This document shows, piece after piece, positions 7,331-14,828 of a stretch of DNA of 15,545 bases. Source of the DNA: an uncultured Eubacteriales bacterium (lineage in GTDB: Bacteria > Bacillota > Clostridia > Oscillospirales > Acutalibacteraceae). Every line of letters begins with the position of its first letter. Position 1 is the first letter of the stretch. The stretch spans positions 1-15,545 of the forward strand of contig CAKUBN010000052.1 in assembly GCA_934643185.1 (NCBI GenBank), given 5' to 3'. The translations under genes were made by a program, and so were the position numbers. The notes under the pieces were generated by a model. It was not told where the DNA came from, ran no database searches, and was given only the letters and a program-made list of their open reading frames with translations.

Positions 7331-8200
7331 ATGAGCGACGTTGAACTTCTGCATTTTTCCGAAGAAAATCTGCACACCGGTGAGGGTGCGCGCGTTCTGC
7401 ACCAGTGCGGTGTGCCGGCGACGTATAAAATTCACACGCATGATTTTTACGAGCTGTTTCTCGTTTCGCACGGCGGGGCCATCCACGCCGTGAATGGACG
7501 CTCGCAGCTGCTTTCCGAGGGCTCGTTCGTTTTGATGCGCCCGAGGGACGTGCACCGCTATGATTTTTTCAACAACGCGGATTTCGAGTTGCTCGATATC
7601 GGCATTCCGTGCACGGTGTTTGAGCGCTTGTGCGATTATTTGCAGCTTGACCGCGCCATATTTGATACGCCGGAGCTGCCGTTACATTGTGTGCTTTCCG
7701 GCCACACCTTAACGGATGTGCAGGAAAAGCTTTTGAACACGAACCGCTTTGCCGATAACGAAACGGCGTGCCGCTACATTTTAAGCCTGTTTCCGTATTT
7801 GGTGCAGCTGTTTCTTACAGCACCCGCGCCGGAAGCGATTTTGCCTGCGTGGTTTTCGGAGCTGCTTGAAAAAATGGAGCGGCGCGAAAATTACACCGCA
7901 GGTCTTCCGTGTCTTTTGACGCTTGCAAATATGTCGCAGGAGCACCTTACGCGGTCGTTTCGCCGCTACATCGGCATGACGCCGACGGAGTACATCAACG
8001 GCAAGCGATTGTCTTTGGCGGCGCAGCTGCTTTTGCAGGGGGACATGCCCGTCATTGAAATCTGCGGTGCATGCGGCTTTAACAGCTTAAGCCGGTTTTA
8101 CCGCTTATTTACGGAGCGCTACGGCTGTGCACCGAAGGCGTTCCGCACGCAGTTTGCGCATGCGCAGTCCGGGCAAGGTTCGCCTGTATCTTTATCATAA
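7331..8200 (+). CDS. AraC-family transcriptional regulator with N-terminal cupin sensor
   Basis: The 289-residue protein has an N-terminal cupin-like sensor (residues about 15-95) with HTHDFYEL (H35, H37, E41) and a second-motif PRDVHRY with H75, the residues that hold a metal in cupins. The C-terminal part (about 190-275) carries the two helix-turn-helix motifs of the AraC/XylS family: LANMSQEHLTRSFRRYIG-MTP near 198-217 and IEICGACGFNSLSRFYRLF near 242-260. The ATG at 7331 follows an AAAGGGGG site. It is divergent from the glycyl radical enzyme operon and separated by 86 bases, so it most likely regulates that operon in response to its substrate or a related small molecule. The ligand cannot be read from the sequence. 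Confidence 0.9.
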   Translation: MSDVELLHFSEENLHTGEGARVLHQCGVPATYKIHTHDFYELFLVSHGGAIHAVNGRSQLLSEGSFVLMRPRDVHRYDFFNNADFELLDIGIPCTVFERLCDYLQLDRAIFDTPELPLHCVLSGHTLTDVQEKLLNTNRFADNETACRYILSLFPYLVQLFLTAPAPEAILPAWFSELLEKMERRENYTAGLPCLLTLANMSQEHLTRSFRRYIGMTPTEYINGKRLSLAAQLLLQGDMPVIEICGACGFNSLSRFYRLFTERYGCAPKAFRTQFAHAQSGQGSPVSLS

Positions 8201-8260
8201 TCGTTTTGCCGTTTGATTTCCTCAAACGCATTGACTAAAACTTCCACTATATTGATATTC

Positions 8261-8303
8261 AAAAAATACCGCACAAAGTGCAGAACGCAGCTTTGTGCGG
8301 TAT
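8261..8303 (-). terminator. Perfect 13-bp hairpin, distal terminator of the ABC operon
   Basis: ATACCGCACAAAG (8266-8278) pairs perfectly with CTTTGTGCGGTAT (8291-8303). On the minus strand it is followed by TTTTTT, the layout of an intrinsic terminator. It lies behind the first hairpin (8315-8353) and may catch read-through. The + strand has no T-tract after it. A weaker 7-bp hairpin with no T-tract (8210-8216 with 8222-8228) sits just after the AraC stop codon. See the finding on an alternative small-RNA reading. Confidence 0.65.
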
Positions 8304-8314
8304 GGCAGAAAATG

Positions 8315-8353
8315 AAAAATGCAGCTCTCTCGAATAGAGAAGGCTGCATTTTT
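8315..8353. terminator. Bidirectional terminator between AraC gene and ABC operon
   Basis: AAAAATGCAGC (8315-8325) pairs with GCTGCATTTTT (8343-8353), and an inner stem TCTCT/AGAGA (8326-8330 with 8336-8340) extends it. The arms end in A5 and T5, so the structure has a U-tract in both directions. It begins five bases after the stop codon of the downstream ABC gene on the minus strand and also lies downstream of the AraC gene on the plus strand. Confidence 0.8.
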
Positions 8354-8358
8354 GTGCG

Positions 8359-10131
8359 TTAACCCACCGGCTGTTCCTCATCCGTAAACTGGCTGCGGTA
8401 CAGCTCGGCGTAGAAGCCGTTTTTCGCAAGCAGAGATTCATGGTCGCCCTGCTCTACGATGTTGCCGTCGCGCATGACGAGAATAACATCAGATTCCTTG
8501 ATGGTCGACAAGCGGTGTGCGACGACGAACGAGGTGCGTCCGCGCATCAGCTTTAAAAACGCGCGCTGAATGCGCAGCTCGGTACGTGTATCGATGGAAG
8601 ATGTCGCTTCGTCCAGAATCAGCATAGGAGGCAGCGTCAGCATGATGCGCGAGATGCACAAAAGCTGTTTCTGTCCGGCGGAAAGGCTGCCGCCGTCTTC
8701 GCCAATCTGCGTATAGTAGCCGTTCGGCAGCTGTTCAATAAAACTATGTGCGTGCGCGGCTTTTGCGGCGGCGATAACGTCTTCTTCGGAAGCGTCCGGG
8801 CGGCCCATGCGGATGTTATCGAGCACAGTGCCGGTTTTCAGCCATGTTTCCTGCAGGACCATGCCGAAGTTACGGCGCAGTGCGCGGCGCGGGATCGTCT
8901 GCGTATTCGTGCCGTCCACGCTGATGCTGCCGCTGTCCGGGTCGTAGAAGCGCATGAGAAGATTGATCATCGTCGTTTTGCCGCAGCCCGTCGGGCCTAC
9001 AATGGCGACGCGGCAGCCTGCCGGTACATCCAAGCTGAAATTGCGGATGAGCGGGCGGTCTTTTGTATAGGAGAAGCAAACGTTATCGAACGTGACCTGT
9101 CCCTTTGCGGTCTCGCTGTGCTCCGGCAGCAGTTCGGGGTCAGCAGACATTTCTTCGCTGTCGAGGAATTCAAGCAGGCGGTTTGCGCAGGCGAGCGCGT
9201 TCTGAAGCTCGGTGATAACGCCGGAAATCTCGTTAAACGGCTTCGTGTACTGGTTTGCGTAGCTCAAAAAGCAGGAGAGCATACCAATGGTGAAGCCCAG
9301 CCCGGTCACGGCCAGAAAAGCGCCGATGAGCGCGACCGCCGCGTACACAACGGAGTTTACAAAGCGCGTGGCGGGGTTTGTAATGGAGGAGAAGAATGTC
9401 GCCTTTAATGTGTGGCGGCGCAGCTCTTCGTTGATGGTGTCGAATTTCTCCATGTTCTCGTCTTCGTGTCCGTATGCGCGCACGACCTTTTGGTTCGTGA
9501 TCATCTCATTGATGAATGCCGTCTGGCGGCCGCGTGTTTCGGACTGTAAGCGGAACATGGCGAACGTTTTCTTTGCGATGAAGCGCGCCACCAAAATGGA
9601 AAGCGGCGTGACAAGCACCACGACAAGCGTTGTCCAAACGTTGACGGAAAGCATGAAGCCGATGGTGCCGATGATCGTCACAACGCCGGTAAACAGCTGT
9701 GAGAAGCCCATCAAAAGGCCGTCTGCAAACTGGTCAACATCGGCAATGATGCGGGAAACGATGTCGCCGGTTTCGTGTGCGTCGAGGTAAGAAAACGGCA
9801 GACGGTGAATTTTTTTAAAGGCTGCCTCGCGCATATCGCGAATGGTGTTGTACGTGACCTTGTTGCCGCAGATGTTCATCAGCCACTGGGCGAGCGCCGC
9901 GCAGCCGATGAGCACCGCGCAGGTGAAAAGCTTCGGAATGATAACGGCAAAATCGACCTGCCCCTTGCCGATGATCGCATCAATGGCATCACCGATGAGC
10001 ACCGGGATGTACAGCGAGCACAGCACGCTGACCACGGCGAGTGCAAGCAGCAGGATGATGGTCGGCAGATACGGGCGAATTTGTAAGAGAACGCGTTTAA
10101 TGGTGCTGTTTTTGTTTTTTACTTTGCTCAT
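8359..10131 (-). CDS. ABC exporter half-transporter, catalytically complete subunit
   Basis: The 590-residue protein has a type IV (exporter-type) membrane domain with several hydrophobic spans in residues 1-315, then a nucleotide-binding domain. Walker A is GPTGCGKTT (379-387), the signature is LSAGQ (483-487), Walker B is LILDE with catalytic E508, and the switch histidine is H539 (AHRLSTI). The second domain is therefore complete except for the non-canonical LSAGQ in place of LSGGQ. That is expected when its partner carries the degenerate site. The ATG at 10131 overlaps the TGA of the upstream half-transporter (ATGA), and AAAGGAGG lies within the end of that gene. The two products should form a heterodimer in the membrane. 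The exported substrate (drug, lipid or peptide) cannot be told; members of this class are often annotated as multidrug or lipid exporters. Confidence 0.93.
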   Translation of the reverse strand: MSKVKNKNSTIKRVLLQIRPYLPTIILLLALAVVSVLCSLYIPVLIGDAIDAIIGKGQVDFAVIIPKLFTCAVLIGCAALAQWLMNICGNKVTYNTIRDMREAAFKKIHRLPFSYLDAHETGDIVSRIIADVDQFADGLLMGFSQLFTGVVTIIGTIGFMLSVNVWTTLVVVLVTPLSILVARFIAKKTFAMFRLQSETRGRQTAFINEMITNQKVVRAYGHEDENMEKFDTINEELRRHTLKATFFSSITNPATRFVNSVVYAAVALIGAFLAVTGLGFTIGMLSCFLSYANQYTKPFNEISGVITELQNALACANRLLEFLDSEEMSADPELLPEHSETAKGQVTFDNVCFSYTKDRPLIRNFSLDVPAGCRVAIVGPTGCGKTTMINLLMRFYDPDSGSISVDGTNTQTIPRRALRRNFGMVLQETWLKTGTVLDNIRMGRPDASEEDVIAAAKAAHAHSFIEQLPNGYYTQIGEDGGSLSAGQKQLLCISRIMLTLPPMLILDEATSSIDTRTELRIQRAFLKLMRGRTSFVVAHRLSTIKESDVILVMRDGNIVEQGDHESLLAKNGFYAELYRSQFTDEEQPVG

Positions 10132-11852
10132 TTCGCAGCTGCCTCCTTTCCGCCAAACTGAGAGTCGTAGATCTCGCGGTACACGGAGCAGTTCTCAAGG
10201 AGCGCGTCGTGTGTGCCGCAGCCCACAAGCGCGCCGTCGTCCAAGACGAGAATTTTATCGGCGTGCCGCAGGGAAGACGTACGCTGGGAGACGATGAATA
10301 CCGTCGGCTTATGCGGCAGTGCGGAAAGCGCGCCGCGCAGCGCTTTTTCAGTCACATAGTCGAGCGCGGAAGCGGAGTCGTCCAAAATGAGGATTTCGGG
10401 GTTGCCCACCAGTGCGCGGGCGATGGAAAGGCGCTGGCGCTGGCCGCCGGAAAGGTTGCGGCCCTCGGCGGTGATCTCCATATCGAGTCCACCCTTGCTC
10501 TGCACGAAGTCCGCAGCCTGTGCAGCCTTGACGGCTGCCTGCATTTCCTCGTCGTTCGCGTTTTTATTGCCCCAACGCAGGTTTTCGCGCAGGGTGCCGC
10601 GGAACAAAACGGCGCGCTGCAGAACAACGTGCACCTTTTCACGCAGTTCTTCAAGCGAATAGGAATTCACGTTGCGGCCGCCCACGCGGATGGTGCCGGA
10701 GGACGCATCATAGAAGCGGGAGATAAGCCCCACAAGCGTCGTTTTTCCGCTGCCCGTGCCGCCGATAACGCCGATGATCTCGCCCGGCTCGGCGGTGAAG
10801 CTGATGTTTTCGAGCGCGTCCTTCGCGCCTTCGTTATAGTGCATGGAAACGCGGTCGAACTCGACGGCGTGGGTATTGTAGATTTTCTTGTCGTCGGAAT
10901 AAACGGTGTTTGTGTCGAGCTCAAGCACGTCGCGGATACGTGCGGCGCTTGCAAAGGACTTTGTTACGGTGATGATGAGGTTTGCAAGTTTGATGAGCTC
11001 AACTAAAATCTGGCTCATGTAGTTATACAGCGCCACGACCTGACCCTGCGACAAAATGCCGGTGTTGACCTGAACAGCGCCGTAATGGATGAGCAGAATG
11101 ATGCCGACGTTAATCAGGATAAACGTAACCGGGTTCAAAAGTGCGGAGATACGGCCCGTGGATTTCTGGAGCTTGGAGAGCAGCGAATTTTGGCCGATAA
11201 ATTTTTCTGTTTCGGTGTCTTCACCGCAGAACGCGCGTATGACACGTGCGCCGTTCAGATTTTCACGCGTGGTGTTCAAAACGGAATCCAGCTGGTTTTG
11301 AATAGCCTTGTAGCGCTTGATGGTCAGCAGCATGATGCCGAACACCACAACGGAGAGCAGAGCGACCACAATGAGGAACAGCAGCGCGCTGCCGGGATCA
11401 ATGGTGAACGCCATAACGCATGCGCCGAACACAATGAACGGCGAGCGCATAAACAGGCGCAGTACAAGGTTCACACCGTTCTGCACCTGATTTACGTCAT
11501 TTGTGATGCGTGTCAGCAGCGTGGAAGTGCCCACACGGTCCAAAAGAGAGAAGGAGAGTTCGTTGATTTTTTGGAACAAGCTGTGACGCAGCCCGGTGGC
11601 AAAGCCCACGGCAGCCTTTGCGGCAAAATACTGCGCCGTGATGGCACTGACCATGCCGACCACACCGAACCCGACCAGAAGCAGACAGCGGGAGATGATG
11701 AAGCCGGTGTCGCCGGTCTGAATGCCCACGTCGATGATCTGCGCGATTACGAGCGGGACAATCAGCTCAAAGGTGGCTTCGAGCAGCTTGAAAAGAGGCG
11801 CTAAAAACGACTCTTTCTTGTAGTCTTTCATGTAAACGAGGAGCTTTCGCAT
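10128..11852 (-). CDS. ABC exporter half-transporter, degenerate-site subunit
   Basis: I chose the ATG at 11852 (574 residues) because an AAAGGA site lies nine bases before it and residues MRKLLVYMKDYKKE match the usual start of the family; an upstream in-frame ATG lacks a ribosome site. The membrane domain covers residues about 1-300. The nucleotide-binding domain has Walker A GGTGSGKTT (364-372) and a canonical LSGGQ (467-471). However, Walker B reads ILILDD, with D492 in place of the catalytic Glu, and the switch position is Q523 (VSQRTSS) instead of His. This D/Q pattern is the hallmark of the degenerate subunit in heterodimeric exporters such as TM287/288 and LmrCD. First gene of a two-gene operon with the complete half-transporter, four-base overlap. 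No linked regulator is present. Confidence 0.93.
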   Translation of the reverse strand: MRKLLVYMKDYKKESFLAPLFKLLEATFELIVPLVIAQIIDVGIQTGDTGFIISRCLLLVGFGVVGMVSAITAQYFAAKAAVGFATGLRHSLFQKINELSFSLLDRVGTSTLLTRITNDVNQVQNGVNLVLRLFMRSPFIVFGACVMAFTIDPGSALLFLIVVALLSVVVFGIMLLTIKRYKAIQNQLDSVLNTTRENLNGARVIRAFCGEDTETEKFIGQNSLLSKLQKSTGRISALLNPVTFILINVGIILLIHYGAVQVNTGILSQGQVVALYNYMSQILVELIKLANLIITVTKSFASAARIRDVLELDTNTVYSDDKKIYNTHAVEFDRVSMHYNEGAKDALENISFTAEPGEIIGVIGGTGSGKTTLVGLISRFYDASSGTIRVGGRNVNSYSLEELREKVHVVLQRAVLFRGTLRENLRWGNKNANDEEMQAAVKAAQAADFVQSKGGLDMEITAEGRNLSGGQRQRLSIARALVGNPEILILDDSASALDYVTEKALRGALSALPHKPTVFIVSQRTSSLRHADKILVLDDGALVGCGTHDALLENCSVYREIYDSQFGGKEAAAK

Positions 11853-11923
11853 GGCGTTCGTCCTTTCCGAACAGTTTAAACGGCATAGTTTTCCATACAA
11901 TTCCGTTTTTGTCAGTGATTTTC

Positions 11924-11952
11924 ATTATACCGCCTATTATAGTGCAAGTCAA
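11924..11952 (-). promoter_or_regulatory. Sigma-A promoter of the ABC exporter operon
   Basis: On the minus strand TTGACT (11947-11952), a 17-base spacer and TATAAT (11924-11929). A second TATAAT lies inside the spacer but at the wrong distance from the -35. Transcription would start about 65 bases before the chosen ATG at 11852. Confidence 0.78.
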
Positions 11953-11957
11953 ATCGA

Positions 11958-11992
11958 AACATACCCTGCCACGGAGCGCAGCAGGGTATGTT
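11958..11992 (-). terminator. Hairpin terminator of the xpt-peptidase operon
   Basis: A perfect 12-bp stem (AACATACCCTGC at 11958-11969 with GCAGGGTATGTT at 11981-11992) with an 11-base loop starts nine bases beyond the peptidase stop codon. The minus-strand tail is GTTTCGATTT, a modest U-tract. It also separates this operon from the ABC promoter just downstream. Confidence 0.7.
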
Positions 11993-12001
11993 CTATTAGA
12001 A

Positions 12002-14032
12002 TTATTTATTCACAGGAAAGCGCTCTACCGGGTCTGTAAAGTGTTCGTTGTTGTAGATGTCGCGCAGGGTGTATTGGATCACCGTGCGGTATTCGCCGAT
12101 TTCCTCATAGGCGACGGCGGGTTCACTTGTGTATGTTACCGGGTCGCCGAGCGTGTAGTCCCGGTCGTAGTTGAAATCGTAATCATAATACGAACAGGTG
12201 TACTGAATCTGATCCGTCTCCGTAAAGCTGTGCAGACCCTTTGCCGCTACCGTAGGCTCTTCGGTCTTTAAGCGGTAGCCCGCAACAAAGCCGCTGTCAT
12301 GGTCGCTGTCCCAGCGCAGAACGATCTCAATATCGGTGCTGTTGTTCAGTTCGGCCGGCACATAACCCGTTGTGTACCAATAATCGTCCGTCTGTTCCTC
12401 GGTTTCGGCGTAGAACGGCACAATCACGCCGTCGATCGAGATCCATGTATAGTCAAAATCGACTTTCAGGTCGCCGTCGTCGTCAAACTCGTACACGTTG
12501 TCATTGCCAAGGTCAATGTATCCCTCGCCGTCGTCGAGGTAAACGGTCATATCAATGTACGTGATGAGGTTCCATGCTTCATCGGAAAGAGAGAGTGCAT
12601 AATAGTCGTCCTTGTCGATGAGTTCAAAATCGTTGTCGTTTATTGTGGTGACGTTTTCGCCGCCAACCTCGGAGGAGTCGAACCAATCGTAGTAGGAGTA
12701 AAAATCGATATCACTCTGCGAAAGCGACTGCCCGGAAAGCATCGTGTTCATGAATTTATCGTAGAATTCAAAATACGATTCCGGGAAGCCGACGCAGGTC
12801 ATTTCAAAGCGTGTATCGCCGTAATAATCCGGCCACAGGCACGGAAAATAGACTGCAATGCCTGCGGCGGACTTTTCATAGGTGACGTTATACACCACCA
12901 TGTTCTGAACGGCGGCCTGCACATCGTCCTCGGTGCCGAGGGAAAGGCTCTGCTTTGTCAGCGTGGCGAGGTCGGAAAGATCGACCTGGTCGTATTCGTT
13001 GTCGCCGAATTCCCGCACGTTGCTGCGCACCTGCGAAAACGCACCGTAGCTGCCGCTTTGCAGTGCGGTGTAGGCGCTTTCCCAGTAGCTTTCCAACGCG
13101 GCGTATAATTCCGGCACATAGCGCAGGTCTAAAACGGAAAGCGTCGGCATGTCGGCGAAAATATAGGCCTCAAGGAAATCGTCCGCCAGCTTTTTGCCGA
13201 GCTCCGCCGTGGGTACGGCGGGGTTTTCCGCCAGCATCGTAAGCCAGTTTTTGTACGCCCAGCCCTCGCCGGGTTCGGATTCTTCGGAGGCGATGAGGTA
13301 ATCCGCATACGGATCCAAGGCGTAGGCCACCTCTGCCGTCGCCATCAGGCAGGCGTCAAAGCCGATGAAATCAAACTGCACGCCGCCGTTATACAGTGCT
13401 GTGGAGAGCGACGAGAGCGTCAAAGAGGTGTCTTCGTACAGCTCGTCGTAGCCGAAGCCTGTCATGGTGCCGCCGCCGTGATCCCACAAAATGAGCTCGT
13501 AGCGGTCTGCGGGGTAGCTTTCGGCGGAGAAGCGAATGAAATCGGAGAGCGTGTCGGCGTCCGTCATATTCATGCTGCCAAGGCTTTGGAGCAGCGTCAT
13601 ATCGCCGTTTTCGATCACAAAGCGCTCACTTTCATCGTCTGTGCAGACATCGTTCCACCAGGTTTCGGTGCCGCCGGTCTGGAGTACAAGGTGAACGTTT
13701 TCGGAAAGCGCGGCATCTGCCATTTCCAAAAGGTCGTCGGTCGCGGAGCCGTCCTCACTCTCTAAGTCGGAGCCGATCATGTACACCATTACCGTGACAC
13801 TTTCAGCGTTTGCAACATCCGTGTAAAACGCACGCAGGTCGCCGTCTTCGGTCGGCACAGGGGTGGAGATGACGCCGGAGGACGCGGAGCTTTCCGAAAT
13901 CACGGAGGACGAAGCTTCGCTGTTTTCACGAGCTTTACCGGCTAAGACCAAAACCGTGCTGCATCCTGTGCAGTTAAAAATCAAGCCGAAGCTGAGCAAA
14001 AGGGGCAAAACGCGGGATAAAAACCGTCTCAT
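12002..14032 (-). CDS. Clostripain-family (peptidase C11) cysteine peptidase, probable lipoprotein
   Basis: The 676-residue protein begins MRRFLSRVLPLLLSFGLIFN followed by C21-T-G-C24, a lipoprotein-type signal peptide with an atypical lipobox. A Ser-rich linker follows to about residue 55. The peptidase C11 domain starts near residue 78 (VTVMVYMIGSDLES), with the catalytic His in LWDH185GGG and the catalytic Cys in FDAC228LM, in the family's usual order. Residues after about 400 form an acidic, Tyr/Asp-rich region of unknown fold, probably beta-rich. Clostripain relatives cleave after Arg or Lys, but specificity is not evident here. The ATG at 14032 has AAAGGAG, and the gene starts 12 bases after the xpt stop, so the two share a transcript. 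The likely location is the outer face of the membrane. Confidence 0.88.
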   Translation of the reverse strand: MRRFLSRVLPLLLSFGLIFNCTGCSTVLVLAGKARENSEASSSVISESSASSGVISTPVPTEDGDLRAFYTDVANAESVTVMVYMIGSDLESEDGSATDDLLEMADAALSENVHLVLQTGGTETWWNDVCTDDESERFVIENGDMTLLQSLGSMNMTDADTLSDFIRFSAESYPADRYELILWDHGGGTMTGFGYDELYEDTSLTLSSLSTALYNGGVQFDFIGFDACLMATAEVAYALDPYADYLIASEESEPGEGWAYKNWLTMLAENPAVPTAELGKKLADDFLEAYIFADMPTLSVLDLRYVPELYAALESYWESAYTALQSGSYGAFSQVRSNVREFGDNEYDQVDLSDLATLTKQSLSLGTEDDVQAAVQNMVVYNVTYEKSAAGIAVYFPCLWPDYYGDTRFEMTCVGFPESYFEFYDKFMNTMLSGQSLSQSDIDFYSYYDWFDSSEVGGENVTTINDNDFELIDKDDYYALSLSDEAWNLITYIDMTVYLDDGEGYIDLGNDNVYEFDDDGDLKVDFDYTWISIDGVIVPFYAETEEQTDDYWYTTGYVPAELNNSTDIEIVLRWDSDHDSGFVAGYRLKTEEPTVAAKGLHSFTETDQIQYTCSYYDYDFNYDRDYTLGDPVTYTSEPAVAYEEIGEYRTVIQYTLRDIYNNEHFTDPVERFPVNK

Positions 14033-14044
14033 ACAAAACTCCTT

Positions 14045-14629
14045 TTATGGCTGTGGACGAAAAACGACCGTGCCGGTTGCGTCGTCCATGCTTTCCACAA
14101 TGGCGAGCGATTCGAGCGGGTAGCCCATCTCGCGAATTTTCGCGCCGCCGGGCTGGAACCCCTTTTCAATCGCGATACCGATGCCTTCCACCGTGCCGCC
14201 CGCCTGCTCCACAATAGAGATGAGGCCCTGCAGCGCGCAGCCGTTTGCAAGAAAATCATCGATGATGAGAATGTGGTCCTCGGGGCCGAGGAATTTTTTC
14301 GAGACGATCACGCGGTTCACGCGCTTGTGGGTGAAGGATTCCACTTCGGAAACGTATACGTCGCCGTCGATATTGACGCTTTGGCTTTTCTTTGCGAAAA
14401 CGACCGGCACGTCGAAGCATTCCGCCGCGACGCACGCGATGCCGATGCCGGAGGCCTCGATCGTCAAGATCTTGTTGATGGGCTTATCCGCAAAGCGGCG
14501 CTTGAATTCTTCGCCCATTTGGCGGAACAGGCGCACGTCCATTTGGTGGTTTAAAAAGCTGTCTACTTTTAGTATATTGCCGGCCTTCACAACGCCGTCC
14601 TTTACGATACGTTCTTCCAGAAAATTCAT
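14045..14629 (-). CDS. xpt: Xanthine phosphoribosyltransferase
   Basis: This 194-residue cytoplasmic enzyme converts xanthine and PRPP to XMP in purine salvage. It aligns along its length with Bacillus subtilis Xpt as I remember it: VDSFLNHQ at 22-29 with N27, the PRPP-binding motif LIIDDFLANG at 121-130, and EKGFQPG with K156 near the base-binding site. The length is typical. The ATG at 14629 follows GGAGG. It is the first gene of an operon with the clostripain-like lipoprotein rather than with the purine permease gene pbuX, its common partner. The leader is only about 25 bases, too short for the guanine riboswitch found before xpt in bacilli. Confidence 0.95.
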   Translation of the reverse strand: MNFLEERIVKDGVVKAGNILKVDSFLNHQMDVRLFRQMGEEFKRRFADKPINKILTIEASGIGIACVAAECFDVPVVFAKKSQSVNIDGDVYVSEVESFTHKRVNRVIVSKKFLGPEDHILIIDDFLANGCALQGLISIVEQAGGTVEGIGIAIEKGFQPGGAKIREMGYPLESLAIVESMDDATGTVVFRPQP

Positions 14630-14661
14630 GTTGCTTGCCCTCCGAGGTTCTTATTGGTTCT

Positions 14662-14690
14662 ATTGTAGCGAAGCGGAGCGGGAATGTCAA
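14662..14690 (-). promoter_or_regulatory. Sigma-A promoter of the xpt operon
   Basis: On the minus strand a perfect TTGACA (14685-14690), a 17-base spacer and TACAAT (14662-14667). The predicted start is near 14655, leaving a leader of about 25 bases. Confidence 0.8.
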
Positions 14691-14733
14691 TTACGAATAC
14701 GGGAGAAAGCGGATTTCCATTGTGCCGGGGGGC

Positions 14734-14762
14734 TTGCCATTCGATAAAAAATGTGGTAAAAT
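14734..14762 (+). promoter_or_regulatory. Sigma-A promoter of the LytTR response regulator gene
   Basis: TTGCCA (14734-14739), a 17-base spacer and TAAAAT (14757-14762). It lies back to back with the xpt promoter, with about 43 bases between the two -35 boxes. The predicted leader is about 60 bases. Confidence 0.7.
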
Positions 14763-14795
14763 TACAAAAAATATGCGGTATTCTTTGCACGAGAG

Positions 14796-14822
14796 AAGGA
14801 GGGGCCGCCCGGCGGCCGGGAG
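14796..14822 (+). promoter_or_regulatory. Ribosome site with GC hairpin ahead of the LytTR gene
   Basis: A near-perfect AAGGAGGGG begins at 14797, but it is about 26 bases from the ATG. A GC-only palindrome follows (GGCCGCC 14803-14809 and GGCGGCC 14811-14817), and then a second, weaker GGGAG (14818-14822) at normal distance from the ATG at 14829. The second site probably decides the start; the hairpin may modulate translation. Confidence 0.55.
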
Positions 14823-14828
14823 AACACC

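Noticed and set aside
11853..11900. 16-codon N-terminal extension of the first ABC subunit starting at 11900
   Set aside because: There is no ribosome site before it, and the family start matches the ATG at 11852.
11876..11908. Short leader ORF MENYAV (11876-11896) and an AAACGG/CCGTTT inverted repeat in the ABC operon leader
   Set aside because: No ribosome site precedes the ORF, and a six-base stem across a 19-base loop is too weak to call as an attenuator or operator.
14630..14700. Guanine/xanthine riboswitch before xpt
   Set aside because: The mapped promoter leaves only about 25 bases of leader, and no purine riboswitch core motif is visible upstream.
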